Assembly: GCF_037023145.1 (NCBI RefSeq)
Contig: NZ_CP146092.1
Location: forward strand, 186,001 to 250,000
Direction of reading: 5' to 3'
DNA: 64,000 nt
Origin: Ralstonia sp. RRA
GTDB lineage: Bacteria; Pseudomonadota; Gammaproteobacteria; Burkholderiales; Burkholderiaceae
Shown: positions 16,219 to 24,369 of the stretch, piece by piece
Numbering within the stretch: position 1 is the first letter of the stretch
Layout of the letters: the number at the start of each line of letters is the position of its first letter
The notes under the pieces: model-generated
Seen by the model: the letters and a program-made list of their open reading frames with translations, nothing else
What the model was told of the DNA's origin: nothing
Databases searched by the model: none
Translations under genes and position numbers: made by a program

Positions 16219-17649
16219 ATGACACCCGACAACCTGATCCCTGCCTTGCGCGACATCGTGGGGGCCGCCCATGTTCTGACCGGCGATGCGTGCATCGAAT
16301 ACGAGACCGATTGGCGCCAGCGCCTACAAGGCAAAGCGCTGTGCGTAGTACGACCCGGCTCTACCGCAGAAGTGGCCGAGGTGATGCGTGCATGCGCCCA
16401 GGCCGGCGTCTCGATCGTGCCGCAGGGTGGCAATACGGGCCTGGTGGAAGGCTCGGTACCCAGTGGAGGTGGCCAGCAGGTCATCTTGAGCCTGCGCCGC
16501 ATGCAGGCCGTACGCGCCATCGACCTCGCCAACATGACGGTTACGGTGGAAGCAGGTTGTGTGCTCCAGTCTCTGCAGGAGGCAGTACAGGACGCGGGGA
16601 TGCTGTTTCCGCTGAGCCTGGGTGCCGAGGGCAGTTGCACCATCGGCGGCAACCTGGCGACCAACGCGGGCGGCACGCAGGTGGTGCGCTACGGCAATGC
16701 GCGCGAGCTGTGCCTGGGGCTGGAAGTGGTACTGGCCGACGGGCAAGTCTGGGAAGGCCTGCAGGGCCTGCGCAAGGACAACACCGGTTACGACCTGCGC
16801 AACCTGTTCATCGGCAGCGAAGGCACGCTGGGCATCATCACGGCGGCCACGCTGCGGCTGTATCCGCAGCCCGCAGCGCAGTTGACGGCTTGGGCCGCGG
16901 TGCCCTCGCTGGAGGCGGCCACGGCGCTGCTGGCCTTGTCGCATCGGCATCTGTCTTCTGCGCTCACGGGCTTTGAAGTGATGAACCAGGAGGGGCTCAA
17001 GCTCGTTGACGAGCACTACCCCCATCTGCGCGTACCGATGTGGCGCGACACGATGTGGTGCGTCTTGCTGGAAGCATCCGACAGCGAATCCGAAGCACAC
17101 GCCCGGGCACAGTTCGAACACCTGCTAGAGACCGCGATGGAAGACGACATCGTGACAGACGCCATCATCGCGGAGAACCTCCGCCAGGCGCATGATCTGT
17201 GGCACATCCGCGAGAGCATCACGCTGGCGCAGGCGGCCGAGGGCCTCAACATCAAGCACGATGTGTCTGTGCCGATCTCATGCATTCCCGAGTTCGTGGC
17301 GCAAACCGATGCACAACTCCAAGCACTGGCGCCGGGCGTGCGACTGATCAACTTCGGGCACCTGGGCGATGGGAACCTGCACTACAACATGCAGGCGCCG
17401 GCCGGTGCAGATGCGGCCGCATTCATCGCGGCGCATGAGGCAACGATCAGCGATGCGGTCTATCAGGCCGTTCACCGGTTTGGCGGATCGATCTCGGCAG
17501 AGCACGGCATTGGCGCGCTCAAGCGCGACAAGCTTCCCCACTACAAGACGCCCGTGGCGCTGCAGTTGATGCGCACTATCAAGCAGGCGCTGGACCCGCA
17601 GTGTTTGCTGAACCCCGGCCGGGTGCTTGCCGCAGAACCCACTCAGTGA
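16219..17649 (+). CDS. FAD-linked oxidoreductase, D-2-hydroxyglutarate dehydrogenase-like
   Basis: A 476-residue PCMH-type flavoprotein. FAD-binding motifs are visible (PQGGNTGLVEG at residues 68-78; SCTIGGNLATNAGG; GSEGTLGIITAATLRL). The C-terminal cap has GHLGDGNLHYN, with the histidine typical of D-2-hydroxyacid dehydrogenases, and ends AEHGIGALKRDKL...LDPQCLLNPGRVL. It lies 36 bp after the aminotransferase gene. As HglS makes D-2-hydroxyglutarate, oxidation of this to 2-oxoglutarate is the obvious role; D-lactate dehydrogenase activity is the alternative. Confidence 0.87.
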   Translation: MTPDNLIPALRDIVGAAHVLTGDACIEYETDWRQRLQGKALCVVRPGSTAEVAEVMRACAQAGVSIVPQGGNTGLVEGSVPSGGGQQVILSLRRMQAVRAIDLANMTVTVEAGCVLQSLQEAVQDAGMLFPLSLGAEGSCTIGGNLATNAGGTQVVRYGNARELCLGLEVVLADGQVWEGLQGLRKDNTGYDLRNLFIGSEGTLGIITAATLRLYPQPAAQLTAWAAVPSLEAATALLALSHRHLSSALTGFEVMNQEGLKLVDEHYPHLRVPMWRDTMWCVLLEASDSESEAHARAQFEHLLETAMEDDIVTDAIIAENLRQAHDLWHIRESITLAQAAEGLNIKHDVSVPISCIPEFVAQTDAQLQALAPGVRLINFGHLGDGNLHYNMQAPAGADAAAFIAAHEATISDAVYQAVHRFGGSISAEHGIGALKRDKLPHYKTPVALQLMRTIKQALDPQCLLNPGRVLAAEPTQ

Positions 17650-17667
17650 GCCGAATCAGATTGCCCT

Positions 17668-18510
17668 TCAGATCGCACGATACGCGTCGCTCACCGCCAT
17701 GGAATGCATGGGCCGACGCAGCGTCGGATCAAACGGGTTGATCTGCGTGGTCAGCCGGTTGGCCTCGCGCAGCAGCATGTCGACCACGATGGGCAGCCGG
17801 TCGGCGCTCAGGCGGTTGACGAGCGTGCCGACCGACAGCGCGGCCACCACGTTGCCGTTGCGATCGAACACCGGCACGGCAATGCCCGCCATGCCTTCGA
17901 GCAACCCATCCGTCTTGGCGCTGTAGCCCTGTTCGCGGGCCTTTCTGACTTCGGAGCGCAGGTAGACCTCGTCATACACGCTGTAGTGCCGGATGCGCGG
18001 CAGGTTGTAGCGCAGCACCTCCTCCTGTTCTGCCTCGGGCAGGTGCGCCAAGATCACCATCGCGCCCTGGCCCACGCCCAGTTCGATCCGGCCGCCGACA
18101 TCGCCCGTAAAGGTGCGAATGGGGTACTGGCCTTCCACGCGGTCAAGGCACACCGCATCGAAGCCCGAACGCACCAGCAGCAGCACCGTGTCGCCCAGGC
18201 TGGCATTCAGGCGCAGCAAGGCCGGCCGCGCCACCGCGCGCAGATCGTTCACCGTGCCCGCCTGGGCCGCCAGGCAGAACAGATCCAGGCTCAGCCGGTA
18301 CAGCTTGTTCTGCTGATCCTGCTCGACCATGCCTTCCTGCGTCAGGCCCTGCAACAGGCGGTGCGTTGTGGCGGGGGTCATGCCCAGCGTCTTGGCCAGG
18401 TAGGTGACACGCACACCTTGGTGCTGCTGCTCCGCCATGGTGCGCAGGATCTGGAAGGTGCGGTGCATGGCACTGCGCTGATGCGCGTCGTCTTCGAAAT
18501 CAGAAGCCAT
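17668..18510 (-). CDS. IclR-family transcriptional regulator
   Basis: A 280-residue IclR-type regulator. The N-terminal winged helix (HRTFQILRTMAEQQHQGVRVTYLAKTLGMTPATTHRLLQGL) occupies about residues 15-75, and the effector domain contains VCLDRVEGQYPIRTF and GIAVPVFDRNGNVVAALSVGT. It lies between the hglS operon and the divergent ABC transporter operon. TATTCCG repeats sit 36-72 bp upstream of its start and may be its operator. It probably senses the imported amine or a catabolite and controls itself, the divergent operon or both. Confidence 0.87.
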   Translation of the reverse strand: MASDFEDDAHQRSAMHRTFQILRTMAEQQHQGVRVTYLAKTLGMTPATTHRLLQGLTQEGMVEQDQQNKLYRLSLDLFCLAAQAGTVNDLRAVARPALLRLNASLGDTVLLLVRSGFDAVCLDRVEGQYPIRTFTGDVGGRIELGVGQGAMVILAHLPEAEQEEVLRYNLPRIRHYSVYDEVYLRSEVRKAREQGYSAKTDGLLEGMAGIAVPVFDRNGNVVAALSVGTLVNRLSADRLPIVVDMLLREANRLTTQINPFDPTLRRPMHSMAVSDAYRAI

Positions 18511-18545
18511 GAAGCTGGAATGGAGCGAATTGGGTTGATCGATTG

Positions 18546-18582
18546 TATTCCGTTAATCGGAATAAATTAGAGAAATATTCCG
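18546..18582. promoter_or_regulatory. TATTCCG operator repeats between iclR-type gene and ABC operon
   Basis: A perfect dyad TATTCCG-TTAAT-CGGAATA spans 18546-18564, and a further direct copy TATTCCG lies at 18576-18582, exactly 30 bp from the first arm, about three helical turns. Palindromes of this size are usual for IclR-family regulators. The site is closer to the IclR start (36 bp) than to the sigma-54-like promoter of the opposite operon. Confidence 0.6.
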
Positions 18583-18616
18583 TTTACAGCGTATACACCT
18601 ACGTAAACCCAATGTC

Positions 18617-18633
18617 TTGGCACGTGCATTGCA
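18617..18633 (+). promoter_or_regulatory. Sigma-54 (-24/-12) promoter of the ABC transporter/oxidase operon
   Basis: TTGGCACGTGCATTGCA matches the sigma-54 consensus (TTGGCACG-N4-TTGCA) with the invariant GG (18619-18620) and GC (18631-18632) separated by exactly 10 bp. Transcription should begin about 18644, giving a leader of roughly 67 bases before the ATG at 18711. Such promoters need an AAA+ enhancer-binding activator; none is encoded nearby, so a global one such as NtrC would be required. Confidence 0.75.
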
Positions 18634-18710
18634 ATAGCATATCCATATTCTTCAGACAAAGAATGCGGCCTCAGGACCCAGAACTAAGGCCCCGTCGCAA
18701 AGGATGACCG

Positions 18711-19775
18711 ATGAGTTTTCTGCGCCTCAACCATGTCTCCAAGCAGTACGGCGACCTCCGCGTGGTTCAAGACTTCAACCTGGAGGTGCACAAGGGCGAG
18801 TTCGTCTCGCTGCTCGGCCCCTCGGGCTGCGGCAAGACCACGACCTTGCAGATGATTGCGGGCTTTGCGGAGGTGTCTGCGGGCACCATCGAGCTGGACG
18901 GCAAGAACATCACCCGTGCCAAGGCCAACGCACGCGGCCTGGGGATCGTGTTCCAGACCTACGCGCTATTCCCGCACATGACGGTGCGCGAGAACGTGGA
19001 GTTCGGCCTGGAGATGCGCAAGTGCCCCCCGGCCGAACGCCGCGAGCGCGCCCTGCAGACGCTGGCACTCGTACATCTGGACAAGCATGTCGACCGCTAC
19101 CCGCGCGAGCTCTCCGGCGGCCAGCGCCAGCGTGTTGCCCTGGCACGGGCGCTGGTCATCAAGCCGCCGGTGCTGCTGCTGGACGAGCCGCTGTCCAACC
19201 TGGACGCCAAGCTGCGTGAAGAGATGCAGTTCGAGCTGCGCGAGATCCAGCGCAAGGTGGGCACGACCACCATCATGGTCACGCACGATCAGGCCGAGGC
19301 CATGTCGATCAGCGACCGCGTGGTCGTCATGGAAGCCGGGCGCATCACGCAGGTGGATACGCCGCTGGCGGTGTACGAGCACCCGCGCAATGCGTTCATC
19401 TCCACCTTTGTCGGCAAGGCCAATCTGCTGCATGCGTCGGTGGTGTCAGGCAGCGATGGCGAGATCCGCGCGACCGTCGGGTCGGTTCAGGTGGCGTTGC
19501 CGCCGGGCACCTCTGCCGGCAACTCCGTCGTGCTGGCGCTGCGCCCTGAAAAGATGACCTGCACCGCTGACGGCACCGGCCGCTGCGAAGGCCGCGTGAC
19601 CGAACGCTTCTTCCTCGGCAATCAGTGGATGTACACCGTCGATACCCCGCTGGGCGCGTTGCTCGTGTCGGCCGTCAACGACGGCGGCGCGCCGTGCGAT
19701 GTCGGTCAGACCGTGGGCGTGGACTGGCAGGACCAGTATGTGCGAGTCATTGGCGCCGCGGGGGCCGCAGCATGA
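18711..19775 (+). CDS. ABC transporter ATP-binding protein (PotA-like)
   Basis: A 354-residue ABC ATPase of the spermidine/putrescine/opine importer type. Walker A is at residues 36-44 (GPSGCGKTT), signature LSGGQ at 134-138, Walker B LLLDEP at 155-160, switch histidine H192, followed by a C-terminal TOBE-like domain (about 240-350). AAGGA precedes the ATG by 7 bp. It is the first gene of an operon that continues with two permeases, a three-part oxidase, the binding protein and an aldehyde dehydrogenase, so it energises import of the compound that those enzymes degrade. Confidence 0.93.
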   Translation: MSFLRLNHVSKQYGDLRVVQDFNLEVHKGEFVSLLGPSGCGKTTTLQMIAGFAEVSAGTIELDGKNITRAKANARGLGIVFQTYALFPHMTVRENVEFGLEMRKCPPAERRERALQTLALVHLDKHVDRYPRELSGGQRQRVALARALVIKPPVLLLDEPLSNLDAKLREEMQFELREIQRKVGTTTIMVTHDQAEAMSISDRVVVMEAGRITQVDTPLAVYEHPRNAFISTFVGKANLLHASVVSGSDGEIRATVGSVQVALPPGTSAGNSVVLALRPEKMTCTADGTGRCEGRVTERFFLGNQWMYTVDTPLGALLVSAVNDGGAPCDVGQTVGVDWQDQYVRVIGAAGAAA

Positions 19776-20629
19776 ACCGCGGATTCAACTGGGTGCCATG
19801 GAGCATGACGGGCCCTGCGCTGGCCCTGTTCACCGTGATGCTGCTCGTGCCGCTGGCGCTGAGCGCGGTGCTGTCCTTCAACGCGTTCGACATCGACAAG
19901 GGGCCCATCGCGGGCACCTTCACGTTCGCGCACTACCTGCACGTGGTGCAGGACCCATACTACTACGAAATCTTCTGGCGCACGCTGCGCATCTCGGCGC
20001 TGGTGACGGTGGTGTGCATTCTGGTCGGTGCGCCGGAGGCCTACATCCTGAGCCGGATGGGCAAACCGTGGCGCTCGATCTTTCTGCTCGTCATTCTGGC
20101 GCCGCTGCTGATCTCGGTGGTGGTGCGCGCGTTCGGCTGGAGCATGCTGCTCGGGCCCGAAGGCCTGATCAACGGCGTGCTCAGGGCCGTCGGCATCGGC
20201 CCGGTCAAGCTGCTGTACAACGAGACGGCCATCGTGATTGCGCTGGTGCACGTGATGCTGCCCTTCATGGTGATCCCGGTGTGGACGTCGCTGCAGAAGC
20301 TCGACCCGTGGGTGGAGAACGCGGCGCTCTCGCTGTCCGCATCGCACTTCACCACCTTGCGCCGCGTGGTGCTGCCGCAGGTCATGCCGGGCATTCTGTC
20401 GGGCAGCCTGATCGTGTTTGGTCTGTCGGCCAGTTCATTCGCCATTCCGGGCCTGCTGGGCGGGCGCCGCGTGAAGATGGTGGCCACGCTCATCTACGAC
20501 GAGTACCTGAACGAGCTCAACTGGCCGCTCGGTGCGGCGATCGCGCTGATTCTGCTGGCGGCCAATCTGGTCATCATGCTGGGCTGGAACCGCATGATCG
20601 AAAGCCGCTACAAGAAGACGCTGGGCTGA
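19772..20629 (+). CDS. ABC transporter permease (PotB-like)
   Basis: A 285-residue inner-membrane permease with about six transmembrane segments. The ATG overlaps the stop of the ATPase gene (ATGA), so translation is coupled. The cytoplasmic EAA loop that docks the ATPase is visible as ENAALSLSASHFTTLRRVVLPQVMPGIL. Family: PotB/HisM-type permeases of class-1 (polyamine/opine) importers. A longer in-frame reading to 19625 overlaps the ATPase and is rejected. Confidence 0.9.
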   Translation: MNRGFNWVPWSMTGPALALFTVMLLVPLALSAVLSFNAFDIDKGPIAGTFTFAHYLHVVQDPYYYEIFWRTLRISALVTVVCILVGAPEAYILSRMGKPWRSIFLLVILAPLLISVVVRAFGWSMLLGPEGLINGVLRAVGIGPVKLLYNETAIVIALVHVMLPFMVIPVWTSLQKLDPWVENAALSLSASHFTTLRRVVLPQVMPGILSGSLIVFGLSASSFAIPGLLGGRRVKMVATLIYDEYLNELNWPLGAAIALILLAANLVIMLGWNRMIESRYKKTLG

Positions 20630-20639
20630 GGGGGCGCAC

Positions 20640-21434
20640 ATGCAAAAGAACGGACCCCTCGCGCTCGCTTTCAACGCGCTCGTCATCACCTTCATGCTGG
20701 CGCCGCTGGTGATCGTGTGCATCGTCGCCTTCACCCCGGAGGAAACACTCACGCTGCCGACCAGCCATTTCTCGCTGCGCTGGTTTGATCAGGTGCTGCA
20801 TCACCCAGATTTTGTGCAGTCGTTCTGGAACAGCCTGTGGCTGGGTGTAGCGGCTGCCACCATCTCCACTGCGCTGGCGGTGCCGGCAGCCATGGCGATC
20901 GTTCGCTCGCGGGCGCCGGGGCTGCAGTTTCTGCAGGGGCTGTTTCTGTCGCCGCTGATCATTCCGCACCTCGTGCTGGGCGTGGCGCTGCTGCGCATGT
21001 TTTCACTGGTGGGTGGGCAAGGCAGTTTCGGCTGGCTGATCTTCGCGCACGCGCTCATCGTCACGCCCTACACGATGCGGCTGGTGATGGCTGCGCTCGT
21101 GGGCTTCGACCACTCGGTGGAGCACGCGGCCTACTCGCTGGGCGCCAGCGGCTTCACGGTGTTCCGCCGCATGACGCTGCCGATGATCCTGCCGGGCATC
21201 ACCGGTGGGTGGCTGCTGGCGTTCATCAACAGCTTTGATGAGCTGACGATGTCCATCTTCGTGGTATCGCCCGCCACCGTCACGCTGCCGGTCCGCATGT
21301 ACATGTACGCCACCGAATCGCTCGACCCGATGATGGCCGCCGTCTCGGCGCTGATCGTCTTCCTCACGCTGGCGCTGATGCTGCTGCTGGACAGGGTCTA
21401 CGGTCTGGACCGCATCCTGATCGGCAAGCATTGA
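20640..21434 (+). CDS. ABC transporter permease (PotC-like)
   Basis: A 264-residue permease forming the second half of the membrane channel. It has about six transmembrane helices and the EAA loop EHAAYSLGASGFTVFRRMTLPMILPGITGG. The start is 10 bp after the preceding permease stop, preceded by GAGGGGG. Together with the 19772-20629 product and the ATPase it forms a complete class-1 importer; the periplasmic binding protein is encoded at 24370-25425, after the oxidase genes. Confidence 0.9.
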   Translation: MQKNGPLALAFNALVITFMLAPLVIVCIVAFTPEETLTLPTSHFSLRWFDQVLHHPDFVQSFWNSLWLGVAAATISTALAVPAAMAIVRSRAPGLQFLQGLFLSPLIIPHLVLGVALLRMFSLVGGQGSFGWLIFAHALIVTPYTMRLVMAALVGFDHSVEHAAYSLGASGFTVFRRMTLPMILPGITGGWLLAFINSFDELTMSIFVVSPATVTLPVRMYMYATESLDPMMAAVSALIVFLTLALMLLLDRVYGLDRILIGKH

Positions 21435-21447
21435 GACAGAGACCACG

Positions 21448-21780
21448 ATGAATGCTCCTGCAAAACCGATAGCCGTTGCGCAACTCCAGCGTCTCAAGGA
21501 ACGCAACCGCCCCCCAGTGGCTTTCGTGCTGGATGGTCAGCCCGCCGAAGCACTGGCCGGCGACACCGTACTGACGGCGGTGCTCACGCAATCACGCCAA
21601 TTGCGCATCAATGAATTCAGCCAGCAACCGCGTGCCGGCTTCTGCCTGATGGGTGCCTGCCAGGACTGCTGGGTGCGCCTGGCCGATGGCCAATCGCTGC
21701 GCGCCTGCCAGACCATGATCGAACCGGGTATGCATATCTGCACGCAGTTGGCCGGCACCGAGGGAGCCACGCAATGCTGA
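21448..21780 (+). CDS. Small [2Fe-2S]-binding subunit of amine oxidase (HcnA/OoxX-like)
   Basis: A 110-residue ferredoxin-like protein. Cysteines C66, C71, C74 and C87 follow the CxxxxCxxC...C plant-type [2Fe-2S] pattern (GFCLMGACQDCWV...LRACQ). Similar small subunits accompany opine oxidases, hydrogen cyanide synthase and proline/sarcosine-type dehydrogenases, where they pass electrons from the flavin subunits. Its stop codon overlaps the start of the next subunit by 7 bp, so the three subunits are made as one set. Confidence 0.88.
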   Translation: MNAPAKPIAVAQLQRLKERNRPPVAFVLDGQPAEALAGDTVLTAVLTQSRQLRINEFSQQPRAGFCLMGACQDCWVRLADGQSLRACQTMIEPGMHICTQLAGTEGATQC

Positions 21781-23207
21781 CGACGACTGCGTCCGCTGCG
21801 CCCACGTTGCAGCGTCAGAGCCAGCACGATTTGCCGCCCGTCATCATCGGTGCCGGGCCGGCAGGTGTGCGCGCGGCCGAAACCTTGCTGGCACACGGTC
21901 TCAAGCCCATCGTGCTGGACGAGGCGCCGCATGCAGGCGGCCAGATCTATCGTCGCCAACCCGATGGCTTTGCCCGCACCGCTGCAGAGCTGTACGGCAC
22001 CGAGGCCGCGCGCGCGCGGGCGGTGCATGCCACCTTCGACCGCATCCGACCGCAGATCGACTATCACCCGCAAACGCTGGTGTGGAATGCGCAGCCCGAT
22101 CTGCTCGACCTGCTGCACGTGCCCACGCGCGAAATCAGCAGCCTCGCCTGGCGCGATGTGATCGTGGCCACCGGCGCCACGGACCGCGTACTGCCCATCC
22201 CAGGTTGGACGCTGCCGGGGGTCTACACGCTGGGCGGCGCGCAAGTCGCGCTCAAGTATCAAGGCTGCGCGATCGGCGATGCCGTGGTGTTTGCCGGCAC
22301 TGGACCCCTGCTGTACCTGGTGGCCTGCCAGTACGCCAAAGCCGGGGCGAACGTGGTAGCGGTCCTCGACACCGCACCCGCTACCGCGCGCTACAAGGCC
22401 GCGCCGGCCATGCTGGGCCAGCCTGCCGTCATGGCCAAGGGCGTGGCGCTGGTTGCCTGGCTCAAGCTGCACGGCATTCCCATGCACCACGGTGTGCGGC
22501 TGCTGCGTGCCGAGGGCGATGCGGCGGTGGAACATCTAGTGTGGCAAGACAGCGCCGGCCGCGAACAGCGCACTGCGTGCTCCGCCGTGGGCATGGGTTA
22601 CGCCCTGCGGCCCGAAACCCAATTGGCCGATCTGCTGGGCTGCGCGTTCGAGTTCTCCACACTGCACCGCTCCCACGTGCCCCGCATCGACGCGATGCGG
22701 CGCAGCTCCGTGGCGGGCGTGTACCTGGCGGGCGATGGCGCGGGCATCATGGGCGCCGATGCCGCCGAGTCCTCGGGCGCGCTGGCGGCAATGGCACTGC
22801 TGCAGGACCGGCAAACCGCTATCGATACCGACCGCGTACGCCGTCTGCAAACGCGTTTGCAAAAGATCGAGCGATTCCGCCATGCGCTGGAAACGGCGTT
22901 TCCGTTTCCCGAAGATTGGGCTGCGCACGCCAGCGACGATCTGGTCGTGTGCCGCTGTGAGAACGTTACAGCCGGCACGCTGCGCCAGACGGCCACCGAG
23001 TGCGGTGCGCATGAACTGAACCGCCTCAAGGCGCTGTGCCGGGTGGGCATGGGCCGTTGCCAGGGCCGTATGTGCGGTGCAGCGGCAGCGGAAATCCTGG
23101 CGCACGTACGCTCCGTACCGCTGGCCCAGGTGGGCCGCCTGCGCGGTCAGGCACCAATCAAACCCTTGCCGCTGGATGTGACTGCCGTGGAGGACGAGCA
23201 TGCGTGA
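21774..23207 (+). CDS. FAD/NAD(P)-binding subunit of amine oxidase with BFD-like [2Fe-2S] tail (HcnB/OoxA-like)
   Basis: A 477-residue flavoprotein. An FAD-binding GAGPAG motif is at residues 26-31, a central pyridine-nucleotide-type Rossmann segment is near VFAGTGPLLYLVACQYAKAG, and a third flavin motif GVYLAGDGAGIMGADAAESSG is near residue 320. The C-terminus has a BFD-like iron-sulfur domain with C393, C395, C422, C429 and C434. This is the architecture of the alpha subunit of octopine/nopaline oxidases and HcnB. It overlaps both neighbouring genes by a few bases and should form one complex with their products. Confidence 0.88.
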   Translation: MLTTTASAAPTLQRQSQHDLPPVIIGAGPAGVRAAETLLAHGLKPIVLDEAPHAGGQIYRRQPDGFARTAAELYGTEAARARAVHATFDRIRPQIDYHPQTLVWNAQPDLLDLLHVPTREISSLAWRDVIVATGATDRVLPIPGWTLPGVYTLGGAQVALKYQGCAIGDAVVFAGTGPLLYLVACQYAKAGANVVAVLDTAPATARYKAAPAMLGQPAVMAKGVALVAWLKLHGIPMHHGVRLLRAEGDAAVEHLVWQDSAGREQRTACSAVGMGYALRPETQLADLLGCAFEFSTLHRSHVPRIDAMRRSSVAGVYLAGDGAGIMGADAAESSGALAAMALLQDRQTAIDTDRVRRLQTRLQKIERFRHALETAFPFPEDWAAHASDDLVVCRCENVTAGTLRQTATECGAHELNRLKALCRVGMGRCQGRMCGAAAAEILAHVRSVPLAQVGRLRGQAPIKPLPLDVTAVEDEHA

Positions 23208-24333
23208 GCAACTGGCGTGCGACGTGGCCATCATCGGCGGCGGCATCATGGGCAGCGCCACTGCGCTTTTCCTGCGCCAGCGTGGGCTGACGGTCACGCT
23301 GCTGGAGCGCGACCTGTGCGGCTCGCGCTCGAGTGGCGTCAACTTCGGCGGCGTGCGGCGCCAGGGGCGTGCCATCGCACAGTTGCCACTGGCGCAGCGC
23401 TCGCACCAGATCTGGGGGCGCCTCACCGAGTTGATCGGCACCGAGGCGGAATACGAACGCAGCGGACACTTCAAGATCGCCCGCAGCATCGCGGATATGG
23501 AATCACTGGCCGACTATGCCGAGCGCAGTCAGAGCTTCGGCCTTGGGTTGCAGTTGATCGAGGGCCGGGCCGCGCTGCAGAAGTATTTCCCGATGGGAGG
23601 CGATCAGATTGTCGGCGGCTCGCTGTGCCCGGAGGACGGGCAGGCCAATCCGCGTCTGCTGTCTCCCGCGTTTGCACGCGCCGCGCAGGCTGCCGGCGCC
23701 GATGTGCGCGAGCACGCGCCGGTGCTGTCGGTCGAGCACGACGGCGCACGCTTCGTCGTGCATGCGCGCCAGCATGATCGTGACCTGGAGATCAAGGCCC
23801 CCGCCCTGGTCAACTGCGCCGGTGCCTGGGCAGCGCAGTTTGCTGCGCAGTGGGGCGAACCCGTGCCCATGTTCACCATCCCGCCCACCATGGGCGTGAC
23901 CGAACCCTTGCCCTTCTTCCTACCGTGGAGCCTGGGCGTGGAAGGCGGCGGCATCTACTGCCGCCAGGTGCGGCGCGGCAATGTGGTGTTCGGCGGCGGG
24001 CGCGGCTACCTGCTCGACGACCAGCGCGCGCGCTCGTCGCACGTGGCCATCCTGCGCCAGTTGCCGCAACTGGCTGCCCTGCTGCCGCAACTCAAGGGCG
24101 CGCACATCATCCGCACCTGGAGCGGCACGGAAGGCAACCTGCCCGACGACCAACCCGTGATCGGCGCCAGCGCCCGTCGCCCCGGCCTGTTCCATGCCTT
24201 CGGCTTTGCCGGTGCCGGCTTCCAGCTGGGGCCCGGCGTGGGCGATGTCATGGCCGAGCTGATTGCCGAGGGCCGCACCAGTACGCCGATCGAACCCTTT
24301 TCCATCCAACGTTTTCTGCATCCCGACGCTTGA
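23200..24333 (+). CDS. FAD-dependent amine oxidoreductase subunit (DAO family, OoxB/HcnC-like)
   Basis: A 377-residue D-amino acid oxidase-fold flavoprotein with the GGGIMGSATALFLRQRG dinucleotide motif at residues 13-29 and the C-terminal VIGASARRPGLFHAFGFAGAGFQLGPGVGDVMAELI signature. It overlaps the upstream gene by 8 bp. In opine oxidases and HCN synthase this subunit carries the amine-oxidising site. In this cluster the likely amine is L-pipecolate, which would be oxidised to piperideine-6-carboxylate, or a lysine-derived opine such as saccharopine; neither can be proved from sequence. Confidence 0.88.
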   Translation: MREQLACDVAIIGGGIMGSATALFLRQRGLTVTLLERDLCGSRSSGVNFGGVRRQGRAIAQLPLAQRSHQIWGRLTELIGTEAEYERSGHFKIARSIADMESLADYAERSQSFGLGLQLIEGRAALQKYFPMGGDQIVGGSLCPEDGQANPRLLSPAFARAAQAAGADVREHAPVLSVEHDGARFVVHARQHDRDLEIKAPALVNCAGAWAAQFAAQWGEPVPMFTIPPTMGVTEPLPFFLPWSLGVEGGGIYCRQVRRGNVVFGGGRGYLLDDQRARSSHVAILRQLPQLAALLPQLKGAHIIRTWSGTEGNLPDDQPVIGASARRPGLFHAFGFAGAGFQLGPGVGDVMAELIAEGRTSTPIEPFSIQRFLHPDA

Positions 24334-24356
24334 TGCAGCTTGATGCACTTGATGCC
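24329..24356 (+). repeat. Short tandem repeat at the oxidase/binding-protein junction
   Basis: Three near-identical copies of CTTGATGCA lie in 28 bp (24329-24337, 24339-24347, 24348-24356). The first copy holds the stop codon of the oxidase gene. The ribosome-binding site AGGAG of the binding-protein gene follows 3 bp later. It may be replication slippage; a role in translation is unproved. Confidence 0.7.
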
Positions 24357-24369
24357 CCAGGAGATCACC

